The notes below the pieces were generated by a model. It was given only the letters and a program-made list of their open reading frames with translations, had not been told where the DNA came from and ran no database searches. A stretch of DNA of 64,000 nucleotides. Source: Sphingomonas sp. Leaf208. GTDB lineage: Bacteria; Pseudomonadota; Alphaproteobacteria; Sphingomonadales; Sphingomonadaceae. The stretch is from assembly GCF_001421415.1 (NCBI RefSeq), contig NZ_LMKH01000023.1, positions 124,001-188,000 of the forward strand. Direction: 5' to 3'. A program made the translations under genes and the position numbers. Each line of letters opens with the position of its first letter. The first letter of the stretch is position 1. This document shows, one piece after another, positions 16,420 through 23,881 of this stretch.

Positions 16420-17900
16420 AGCGATGCTCTGGCGGACCGGAGCGCTTCCGCCAAGTCGTCGGCGATGAAAGCCGCGCCCAATCGGCGGGCAGCGTCACCT
16501 TGGAGCCACACTCCGGCGCAGGCTGCGTCCAGCGGATCGAGCTTGGCGGCGAGCATCGCGCCGATCGCACCGGCGAGGACGTCGCCAGTGCCGGCGGTAG
16601 AGAGCCAGTCGCTGGACCCTTGCGCGATGCGGACGCGACCGTCGGGGGCGGCGATGACGGTGTCGGCGCCTTTGAAGACGACGATCACGTTGGCGCGGGT
16701 GGCGGCGTCGCGGGCTCGGGTGATCTTGTCGGCGTCGGATTTGCCGAAAAGCGCGTCGAACTCACCGGCGTGCGGGGTGAGAATCACGGGGACTTTCAGG
16801 ACCTTGATGCGGTCGGGATCGAGCAGGCGGAGGGCATCGCCGTCGATGATCAGCGGGTGGCCCGAGGTCAGCGCGGCTTCGAGACGGGCCGTGGCGGTAT
16901 CGTCGCGGCCGAGGCCGGGGCCAATGACGAGTGCACCGATGCGATCGTTGGCAAGCGCGTGATCTGAGAACGGCGTGCGGACGAGCGCGTGCGGCGGGCC
17001 TTGGCTGTCGCCAAGCAGAGTCACGTAGCCGGCGCCTGCGCGCATCGCAGCGAGGGCTGCAAGGTCGGCGGCGCCAGACATGGTGCCGGCGATGATCGCG
17101 ACCATGCCTCGGGTATATTTGTGCGAGTCCGGGCCGGGGGTTGGGAGGCTTGGGGCTTTCAGGACTTCGGCCTGGCTGGCGGTAGGGACGCCGATGTCGA
17201 GGAGGCGGATCTGGCCGCAATAGCGCGCGGCGGGCTGGAGGAGGTGCGCTGGTTTTACCGCGCCGAGCGCAAGGGTGAGGTTGAAGACGGGCGGCGTGCT
17301 CAGCACCTCCCCTGAGTCGGTGGCGAGTCCACTGGGCAGGTCGACCGCAACGCGGAGCTGCGCGGCGTTTGCGAGGAAATGGAGACACTTGACCACAGAC
17401 CGTTCCCCCGCAGACGCGGGGGCCCAGGATAGGCCGCTAGGCGAGCCGTTGGTATTTAGCTGGGCCCCCGCGTCCGCGGGGGAACGGTTGGGGGTCGGTG
17501 TTGTACTGGCGTCGAGCGGTCGCGTCAGGCCGGTGCCGAACAACGCGTCTACGAGGATGGGCGCGGGTTTCGCCTCCGCCAACGTTTCGACCGGGCCTAG
17601 CCACCCTGCCCTCGCCGACTTCGCCGCATCCGTCTTGGGTTCCGACAACGCCGCTACGCGAACTGGCACACCCATTTCCGCCAGCACGCGGGCCGCGACA
17701 TAGCCATCGCCACCGTTATTGCCGGGGCCGCAGAGGATCAGGACTTCGTTCGTGCCCGCCAGCCGGCGGACGACGCCCGCGATGGCAGTGCCGGCGCGCT
17801 CCATCAGCGTGTCCACCGAGACACCGGTGGCGATCACCGCATCTTCCGCCGCGCGCATTTCGGCGGCGGTGAGGACCGGCTGTCCTTCGATCCCGATCAT
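16416..17900 (-). CDS. nnr: Bifunctional NAD(P)HX epimerase/dehydratase with in-frame palindrome insert
   Basis: This 494-residue repair enzyme restores hydrated NAD(P)H. Residues 1-200 form the YjeF-N epimerase domain (GPGNNGGDGYVAAR, 58-71). The C-terminal part is the ADP-dependent dehydratase (HAGEFDALFG; AGTGDVLAGAIGAM near 435-448). The start [16 protein letters not shown] overlaps the stop of the lipoprotein gene (ATGA). Unusually, palindromic element PAL-A (17400-17487) lies inside the gene in frame and encodes residues about 138-167. These fall between VDALFGTGLTRPLD and LRVAVDLPSG, where relatives have a short surface loop. Both catalytic domains remain open, so the protein is probably functional. 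Confidence 0.93.
   Translation of the reverse strand: MIGIEGQPVLTAAEMRAAEDAVIATGVSVDTLMERAGTAIAGVVRRLAGTNEVLILCGPGNNGGDGYVAARVLAEMGVPVRVAALSEPKTDAAKSARAGWLGPVETLAEAKPAPILVDALFGTGLTRPLDASTTPTPNRSPADAGAQLNTNGSPSGLSWAPASAGERSVVKCLHFLANAAQLRVAVDLPSGLATDSGEVLSTPPVFNLTLALGAVKPAHLLQPAARYCGQIRLLDIGVPTASQAEVLKAPSLPTPGPDSHKYTRGMVAIIAGTMSGAADLAALAAMRAGAGYVTLLGDSQGPPHALVRTPFSDHALANDRIGALVIGPGLGRDDTATARLEAALTSGHPLIIDGDALRLLDPDRIKVLKVPVILTPHAGEFDALFGKSDADKITRARDAATRANVIVVFKGADTVIAAPDGRVRIAQGSSDWLSTAGTGDVLAGAIGAMLAAKLDPLDAACAGVWLQGDAARRLGAAFIADDLAEALRSARASL
17400..17487. repeat. PAL-A element inside nnr (copy 3)
   Basis: CCGTTCCCCCGCAGACGCGG and its complement CCGCGTCCGCGGGGGAACGG bracket a 32-bp centre. 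The reading frame is preserved through both arms, adding about 30 residues (NRSPADAGAQ ... WAPASAGER). Confidence 0.9.
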
Positions 17901-18304
17901 GACGGCTTCGTCGTACCCTTGACGGTGGCCGGGAGGCGGTAGCGGTTGCCGCCCAGTGCGACCTCGATGCCGTCCGCGCCGGTGATCGTGACCTTCGCCG
18001 CCTCGGCGCCGTCCGCGGCGATCACCCCGCGGCCGTCCTGCGTTACCAGCAACCGGCGGAAGGCTCCGTCGGGATGGCGGACCGTCAGGATCAGGCCATC
18101 CTTGCCTTGCGACTGCTCGATCGTGCAGGTCGACGCGAACGCGGCCTCGCCTTGCGCGCAGGCGATGCGGGTATCGCTCGACGTTTCCGCCCGTTGTTGT
18201 GCCGCGACCTGCTCGCTGCTCGGCTGCCCCCGCCCGCATGCTGAGAGCGGGAGCAAGAGAAGTGCGGCAACCGCCAGTATTTGCTTAGATATCCGCGTAG
18301 ACAT
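17897..18304 (-). CDS. Small lipoprotein of unknown function
   Basis: This 135-residue protein starts [20 protein letters not shown], followed by SAC, a type II signal peptide with the lipid cysteine at residue 23. The mature part has a strand-rich sequence with two further cysteines ([14 protein letters not shown]) that may form a disulfide. No named family is recognised. The start lies inside the 3' end of ilvD (20-bp overlap), and its stop overlaps the nnr start, so it is embedded in a translationally coupled operon. The longer open frame upstream runs antisense-like through ilvD and is rejected. Confidence 0.72.
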   Translation of the reverse strand: MSTRISKQILAVAALLLLPLSACGRGQPSSEQVAAQQRAETSSDTRIACAQGEAAFASTCTIEQSQGKDGLILTVRHPDGAFRRLLVTQDGRGVIAADGAEAAKVTITGADGIEVALGGNRYRLPATVKGTTKPS

Positions 18305-20006
18305 GGGTTTCGGCTGCGGCTCCAGGGTGCGTGACGGCACCCTTGTACGCGGGGCCGACGGTCTTCGCATAGCGCCAGAGTGCGCCCGACCCGTAATCGT
18401 TGGTGCGCGGCACCCACGCCGCACGGCGCGCCGCCATCACGTCCTCGGGCACGTCGAGGTCGATCGTGCCGGCTTCGGCGTCGATGTGGATGATGTCGCC
18501 GTTCTCGACCAGCGCGATCGGGCCGCCGTCCGCTGCTTCGGGACCGACATGGCCGATGCAGAAGCCACGCGTGCCGCCCGAGAAGCGGCCGTCGGTGATC
18601 AGCGCGACGCTCTCGCCCATGCCGAGGCCGTAGAGTGCGGCGGTGGTCGACAGCATCTCGCGCATGCCGGGGCCGCCCTTCGGCCCTTCGTAGCGGATGA
18701 CGATGACCTCGCCCTCGTTGATCTCGCGCTTCTCGACGGCGGCAAAGGTGTCTTCCTCGCAATCGAACACGCGCGCGGGACCCGAGAACTGGAGGCGGTG
18801 CATGCCCGCGACCTTCACGATCGCGCCATCGGGGGCGAGGCTGCCGCGCAGGCCGACGACGCCGCCGGTCGGGGTCAGCGGGGTCTTGATATCGTAGATG
18901 ACCTTCTGGTCGGGGTTCCACGTCACCTGGTCGATGTTCTCAGCCAGCGACCTGCCCGTCACCGTCAGGCAATCGCCGTTGAGGAACCCGCCCGCGAGCA
19001 TCGTCTTCATCAGCATGTAGACGCCGCCGGCCTCGTACATGTCCTTCGCGACGTACTTCCCACCGGGTTTGAGGTCCGCGATGTACGGCGTTGTCTTGAA
19101 GATCTCGGCGACGTCGAACAGGTCGAATTCGATCCCGGATTCGGACGCCATCGCGGGGAGATGCAGCGCGGCGTTGGTCGAGCCGCCGGTCGCGGCGACG
19201 ACGCGCGCGGCGTTGATGAACGCCTCGCGCGTGCAGATGTCGCGCGGACGGATGTTGTCGGCGAGACAGTCCATGACCTGCGCACCGGCCGCCACGGCGA
19301 TCTGTTCGCGCGTGGTGTAAGGTGCGGGCACCATGTTGCTGTTCGGGATCGACAAACCGATCGCCTCGGCGACGCAGGCCATCGTATTGGCGGTGTACTG
19401 GCCGCCGCATGCGCCGTGGCCGGGGCACGCGACCTTCTCGATCGCGTGGACTTCGGAGAGCGGGCACGCGCCGGCGGCGTATTTGCCGACGATCTCGAAC
19501 ACGTCGACGACGGTAACGTCGCGGTCCTGGTAGCGGCCCGGCAGGATCGAGCCGCCATAGACGAAGACCGATGGGATATTGAGGCGGAGCATCGCCATCA
19601 TCATGCCGGGGAGCGACTTGTCGCAGCCGGCGAAACCGACGAGCGCGTCGTAGCAATGGCCGCGGACCGAGAGTTCGACCGAGTCGGCGATGACTTCGCG
19701 GCTGACCAGCGAAGCCTTCATGCCCTGATGGCCCATCGCGATGCCGTCGGTGACGGTGATCGTGTTGAACCGGCGCGGCATGCCGCCGCCCTGGATGACG
19801 CCGGCCTGCGCGGCATCGGCCTGCGCGTCGAGCGTGGTGTTGCAGGGTGCGGAGTTGTTGCCGGCGGACGCGAGCGCGACGAACGGGCGCGCGATCTGCT
19901 CCTCGTCGAGGCCCATCGCGTAGTAGTAGCTGCGGTGCGGGGCGCGTTCGGGACCGACGGAGACGTGGCGGCTCGGCAGGCGGGATTTGTCGAATGTGCG
20001 GGTCAT
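18285..20006 (-). CDS. ilvD: Dihydroxy-acid dehydratase
   Basis: IlvD makes the 2-oxo acid precursors of valine, leucine and isoleucine. The 573-residue protein has the three cluster cysteines in [11 protein letters not shown] (Cys55), [12 protein letters not shown] and [14 protein letters not shown]. The C-terminal [17 protein letters not shown] carries the conserved serine motif. It is a distant paralog of Edd at the left edge of the window. The length and start are standard. It leads an operon of overlapping genes with a lipoprotein, nnr and an RNA methyltransferase, which is not an amino-acid cluster. Confidence 0.97.
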   Translation of the reverse strand: MTRTFDKSRLPSRHVSVGPERAPHRSYYYAMGLDEEQIARPFVALASAGNNSAPCNTTLDAQADAAQAGVIQGGGMPRRFNTITVTDGIAMGHQGMKASLVSREVIADSVELSVRGHCYDALVGFAGCDKSLPGMMMAMLRLNIPSVFVYGGSILPGRYQDRDVTVVDVFEIVGKYAAGACPLSEVHAIEKVACPGHGACGGQYTANTMACVAEAIGLSIPNSNMVPAPYTTREQIAVAAGAQVMDCLADNIRPRDICTREAFINAARVVAATGGSTNAALHLPAMASESGIEFDLFDVAEIFKTTPYIADLKPGGKYVAKDMYEAGGVYMLMKTMLAGGFLNGDCLTVTGRSLAENIDQVTWNPDQKVIYDIKTPLTPTGGVVGLRGSLAPDGAIVKVAGMHRLQFSGPARVFDCEEDTFAAVEKREINEGEVIVIRYEGPKGGPGMREMLSTTAALYGLGMGESVALITDGRFSGGTRGFCIGHVGPEAADGGPIALVENGDIIHIDAEAGTIDLDVPEDVMAARRAAWVPRTNDYGSGALWRYAKTVGPAYKGAVTHPGAAAETHVYADI

Positions 20007-20069
20007 GGCGAACGCCTATGTCGCGAGAGAGGGCATTTGCGCAAGAGAGTTGCGGGGCTTACCGAGGAA

Positions 20070-20363
20070 TTAGTGCGTGATCGCCATCAGCGCGATCAGC
20101 AAGATCATGATCCCGATCGTGATGACCAAGAGCGTTGCGAGGATTAGGAAGGTGCCGCTGTCATTGTCAAAAGCCCAAGCCAGAGCGGGTAGTGCTAGGA
20201 CCCCGATCGCGACGGCAACACCGGTTCCGGCAAGACCATATCCCGCGATCAGTGCCACCAGCGTGAAGGAAAGCGTGACCGTCCGGGATCGCGAAAGTCG
20301 CATCAGGTCTGGCGTAGCAGGTGCATAGGAACGCAGCGTGATGCTAAGGAAGCGTTTGTGCAA
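20070..20363 (-). CDS. Small membrane protein of unknown function
   Basis: This frame of 97 residues has three hydrophobic stretches (about 28-45, 47-65 and 71-95), so it would be an inner-membrane protein. Met21 (MRLSRSRTV) is an alternative start that keeps all of them. No family is recognised and the ribosome-binding site is not striking. It lies upstream of ilvD on the same strand. Low complexity of the hydrophobic codons makes chance an option, but the length and topology favour a gene. Confidence 0.5.
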   Translation of the reverse strand: MHKRFLSITLRSYAPATPDLMRLSRSRTVTLSFTLVALIAGYGLAGTGVAVAIGVLALPALAWAFDNDSGTFLILATLLVITIGIMILLIALMAITH

Positions 20364-20390
20364 TACGGGGGCATCGTGTCGCCAACGTGG

Positions 20391-20469
20391 GTCATCCTGA
20401 CGCGGTCATAATCCAGGACTACTGACGATGCGCGACTTGGCTCTGGGTCCTGACTTTCGTCAGGATGAC
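20391..20469. repeat. Palindromic element PAL-C, copy 2 (diverged left arm)
   Basis: GTCATCCTGACGCGGTCATA at the left pairs imperfectly with TCCTGACTTTCGTCAGGATG at the right. Mutations in one arm show that this copy is older. The spacer CTACTGACGATGCGCGACTT aligns with copies 1 and 3. Confidence 0.8.
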
Positions 20470-20533
20470 GGTGGAGATGGAAGTTGCTCTCACCAAGCGC
20501 TCCAGGCCTCACCCCTTCAAGGAGCGGAAGGAG

Positions 20534-20884
20534 TTAGAGGCCTTCGAGGGCCTTCGCTACGCCGTCCATGGTGAAGGGCTTCTGCAAGCGTGGGCGGTCG
20601 CGAAATTCTGGGGCGACTCCATCGTCGCCGCCGCCGGTCGCGAAGACGAACGGGACGCCCCTTGCCGCCAATGCCTCGGCGACTGCGGTGCTCTTCTCGC
20701 CGCCACGCAGGTTCACGTCGAGGATCGCGCCATCTACGCCACCTTCTTCGATCCGCTTCAAGGCGTCGGCGACGGTGTCGACCGAGCCCGCGACTCCCTT
20801 GTCCAATACCTCGAGGAAATCCTCCAGCATCATGGCGATCAACGGTTCGTCCTCGACGATAAGGATCTGTTGGGTAGCGGTCAT
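20534..20884 (-). CDS. Single-domain response regulator
   Basis: This is a stand-alone receiver of 116 residues. It has the acidic pair in VEDEP (11-12), phosphoacceptor Asp56 in AILDVNL, Thr83 and Lys102 (QKPF). It has no output domain, so it probably acts as a phosphate shuttle or by binding a partner. The start MTATQQILIVEDE fits the family; upstream codons overlap cckA. It lies 49 bp downstream of the hybrid kinase cckA on the same strand and is likely co-transcribed. The pairing suggests a link to the CckA phosphorelay, but that is inference; CpdR-like and PhyR/Mrr-like receivers are alternatives. Confidence 0.88.
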   Translation of the reverse strand: MTATQQILIVEDEPLIAMMLEDFLEVLDKGVAGSVDTVADALKRIEEGGVDGAILDVNLRGGEKSTAVAEALAARGVPFVFATGGGDDGVAPEFRDRPRLQKPFTMDGVAKALEGL

Positions 20885-20933
20885 ATTTCTCGCATAGTCG
20901 GGATTGTTACGACTTGCCAACATCTTGTTCGAG

Positions 20934-23309
20934 TCAGCGCGCGGCAAGCACGTCTCGTGCCGCTTCGGCTAATTCCTGCACCGAGAACGGCTTCGGCAGG
21001 AACGCGACGTTGTCGAGGTCGATCGACTTGCGCAACTGTTCCTCGGCATAGCCCGACATGAACAGGATCGGCAGGTCGGGGAATTTCTCGCGCGCATGCC
21101 GCACCATCGTCGGACCATCCATCTGCGGCATGACGACGTCGCTGATGAGCAGGTCGGGGCGGCCGTGTTTCTCCAGCACTTCCAACGCGATCTCGCCGTT
21201 TTCCGCGGTCAGCACTGTGTATCCTTGCCGCGTGAGCGCGCGCTCGGCGACGGCGCGGACCATGTCCTCATCCTCGACCAGCAGGATCGTGCCGGTGCCC
21301 CACAGGTCGACCGGCTTCGGCGCGGGCTTGATGACCACGGGACGAGTCGCGGCTGGGGCCGAATGGACCGGCAGGTACATCGAGAAGGTCGCGCCCTGCC
21401 CCGGCTTGCTGTCGGCGAAGATGTAGCCGCCCGACTGTTTGACGATGCCGTAGACGGTCGAGAGGCCGAGCCCGGTGCCCTTGCCGAATTCCTTGGTGGT
21501 GAAGAACGGCTCGAAGATCTTGGGGAGCACGTCGGGCGGGATGCCAGTGCCGGTGTCCTGGACGATCAGCGCGGTATAGTCGGCGACGGGCAGGATATCG
21601 GACGCCATCTCGCGCACTTCGGACGCGGGGACGGCACGCGTCGTGATCGTCAGCACGCCGCCACCGCGCGCGTTCGCCGAGACGATCGCGTCGCGCGCGT
21701 TGACCGCGAGGTTGACGACGACTTGCTCGAGTTGGCCAGGATCGGCGCGAACGGGCCCCAGATTGCGGCCGTGAGTCATGTCGAGGCGGACGTTCTCGCC
21801 CATCAACCGCTTGAGCAGGTTGGAGACCTCCGACACGACGTCGGGGAGCTGCAGGATCTGCGGACGGAGCGTCTGCTGGCGCGAGAAGGCGAGCAGCTGG
21901 CGGGTCAGGCTGGCCGCGCGGTTCGAGTTGGTGCGGACCTGCTGGATATCGTCGTAGTCGCTGTCGCCGGGCGAATGGCGCATCAGCATCAGGTCGCAAT
22001 GGCCGATGATCGCGGTCAGGATGTTGTTGAAATCATGCGCGACGCCGCCCGCGAGCTGGCCGACCGCCTGCATCTTGGTGGCCTGCGCGACCTCGCGCTT
22101 GAGGCGGCTCTCCTCGCTATTGTCCTTGAGGCTGAGCAGCACGGCGGCGTCGCCAAGTCCGCGCGCGCCGGCGATGGTGAGCGCGACCGGCTCGTCGGGG
22201 TGATCCTTGAGGCGGACGGCCATGTCGGCGGAATGCGTCGCGCCGTTCGCGAACTTGCGGATCGCGTCGGCGACCGCGGCCTTGTCCTCGCGGACGACGA
22301 GGTCGCCGGGATAGAGCGGCGGCGCGACCGCATTGACGCCGGCGGCGCGGAGGAACGAGTCGTTCATCTGGAGGAAGCGCCCGTCGCGGTCGACCAGCGC
22401 CATCCCGAACGGCATCATGCTGACGAGGCTGCGGACGTGCGCGGAGGCGCTGGCGCCTAGCGCGGGGGCGTTCTCCTCCTCGTCGAGCAGCGCGACCAGC
22501 ACGGGCGCGTCGTCGCCGTCGAGGAACGGGATCTGGAGGACGCGGAGCGGCGTGCCTTCGAGGCCCTCGCGTTCGAAGCGGACGAAACCGCGGCTGTCGG
22601 TGATGAGGAACCGGGCGAAGTCGCGGCCTTCGATCGAGTCGTATTCGTCGCCACATGCACGCGCGCGCAGCACACGGTTGGCGGTGCGGACGCGGCCGTC
22701 GGGGGAGAGCAACGCGGCCATGATGCCGCTGCCGCCGAGCCGGTCGCCGGTCGGGCCGGTCAGCAACGCGGCGAGCGTTTCCGCGAGGTCGTGTTCCTGC
22801 GCGGTGACGAAGCGCCAGACGAGCATGTCGGCATCGTCGCCGGCGCGCGCGATCTGCGCGGAGAGGCAGACGTTGCGGGCGTTGAGCCGATCGACCTGTG
22901 CGGTGCCGTCGCGCCAGGCGGAGCGGCCGGCGTCGGCGAGCGCTGCGTTGCCGGCTTCGTCGAGCGGCAGGCCGGGGGGCGTCGGGAAGCCTTCGAACAG
23001 CGCTTCGTACGCGTCGTTCGCGCAGACGAGGCGCCCGGCTCGGTCGGTGATCGCGAGGGCGTCGGTGCCGGCTTCGGCGACGGTGCGCGTGAGGTCCCAG
23101 TCTACCGGGCGCGGCGCGTCCTTGGGGACGGGGTTGAGCAGGCGCCAGGCGATCAGCGCGCCGATGACGATGACGGCCGCGGCGAAGAACCCGGCGGCGG
23201 CGATCCAGCTGCCGACTAGCAGCAGCACGATCGTGGCGGCGGCTACGCCCGAGGCGATGGCGACGAGTGCTGCGTTGCGGGCGGGGGTGGGTAAAGCGAG
23301 CGATGCCAT
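20934..23309 (-). CDS. cckA: Hybrid sensor histidine kinase, CckA type
   Basis: This membrane kinase of the alphaproteobacterial cell-cycle relay (CckA-ChpT-CtrA) has 791 residues. Two membrane segments lie at the N-terminus (about 13-55), then PAS-type sensor regions (about 70-400). HisKA follows with His425 in GGVAHDFNNILTAIIG, then the ATPase domain (DTGTGIPPDVL, GKGTGLGLSTVYGIVKQ) and a C-terminal receiver with Asp724 in LLISDVVMPQMDG. The receiver end GYAEEQLRKSIDL is a CckA signature. The first PAS parts are poorly conserved, as usual. A lone receiver follows downstream. Confidence 0.93.
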   Translation of the reverse strand: MASLALPTPARNAALVAIASGVAAATIVLLLVGSWIAAAGFFAAAVIVIGALIAWRLLNPVPKDAPRPVDWDLTRTVAEAGTDALAITDRAGRLVCANDAYEALFEGFPTPPGLPLDEAGNAALADAGRSAWRDGTAQVDRLNARNVCLSAQIARAGDDADMLVWRFVTAQEHDLAETLAALLTGPTGDRLGGSGIMAALLSPDGRVRTANRVLRARACGDEYDSIEGRDFARFLITDSRGFVRFEREGLEGTPLRVLQIPFLDGDDAPVLVALLDEEENAPALGASASAHVRSLVSMMPFGMALVDRDGRFLQMNDSFLRAAGVNAVAPPLYPGDLVVREDKAAVADAIRKFANGATHSADMAVRLKDHPDEPVALTIAGARGLGDAAVLLSLKDNSEESRLKREVAQATKMQAVGQLAGGVAHDFNNILTAIIGHCDLMLMRHSPGDSDYDDIQQVRTNSNRAASLTRQLLAFSRQQTLRPQILQLPDVVSEVSNLLKRLMGENVRLDMTHGRNLGPVRADPGQLEQVVVNLAVNARDAIVSANARGGGVLTITTRAVPASEVREMASDILPVADYTALIVQDTGTGIPPDVLPKIFEPFFTTKEFGKGTGLGLSTVYGIVKQSGGYIFADSKPGQGATFSMYLPVHSAPAATRPVVIKPAPKPVDLWGTGTILLVEDEDMVRAVAERALTRQGYTVLTAENGEIALEVLEKHGRPDLLISDVVMPQMDGPTMVRHAREKFPDLPILFMSGYAEEQLRKSIDLDNVAFLPKPFSVQELAEAARDVLAAR

Positions 23310-23438
23310 CGCGGGGGGTCATCCGCTGTTGCGGGGTTGGGCGTCAAGCGGGATGGTGGGTTTAAGGGGGCTCAGCTTGTTCTCGCAGGCGTGAGGCGGG
23401 CACTTCCCCTCATGCCCGCCTTGCAGACCAGCTCTCAT

Positions 23439-23544
23439 ACCACCCCGGCGAAGGCCGGGGTCCAATTGGGGAACGTTGCTAACGAAGGACCGCGCTTCGT
23501 TACTGCAACCTTTCCAATTGGACCCCGGCCTTCGCCGGGGGGGT
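23439..23544. repeat. Palindromic element PAL-B, copy 3
   Basis: ACCACCCCGGCGAAGGCCGG and its complement flank a spacer with AACGTTGCTAACGAAGGA. It is the first of three elements stacked in the 572-bp gap 23310-23881, where no gene is seen. Confidence 0.88.
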
Positions 23545-23566
23545 AGCTGAGATAATCTAACATCCT

Positions 23567-23644
23567 GTTCCCCCGCGGAGGCGGGAGACCAGGGTTGCGG
23601 GCAGTAGCGTTTTTGATCCTGGGCCCCCGCTTTCGCGGGGGAAC
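23567..23644. repeat. Palindromic element PAL-A, copy 4 (long form)
   Basis: GTTCCCCCGCGGAGGCGGGA and CCCCGCTTTCGCGGGGGAAC flank the spacer GGTTGCGGGCAGTAGCGTTT, related to PAL-A copy 2 and PAL-C. It lies 22 bp from PAL-B copy 3. Confidence 0.87.
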
Positions 23645-23692
23645 GGGGGTGTCACCGACCAGAAGGTAAGCGAGCGCTGAAAACCTTCTTGC

Positions 23693-23796
23693 TCCCCTCC
23701 CTGAAAGGGAGGGGCTGGGGGTGGGTCGCCCTGTTGGCGGACGGCGTGCCTCCCAAGCGGCCTACCCACCCCTGCCCCTCCCTTTCAGGGAGGGGG
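23693..23796. repeat. Palindromic element PAL-D, copy 1
   Basis: CCCCTCCCTGAAAGGGAGGG followed by GCTGGGGGTGGGTCG pairs with CCTACCCACCCCTGCCCCTC plus CCTTTCAGGGAGGGG. Each arm itself contains a hairpin, so the whole can form a double-hairpin structure. Confidence 0.87.
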
Positions 23797-23881
23797 GCCC
23801 GTTGGGGGTTGGGTGGGCTTGGGTGCTTTGCTTTGCGGGGGGCGTAGTCGGTTTCACCCCCGGTCGTGAGGGTAGCAGCCC

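Noticed and set aside
17946..20147. A 733-codon open frame on the plus strand opposite ilvD
   Set aside because: Composition is Arg/Asp/Ala-rich with no domain; ilvD on the other strand is certain.
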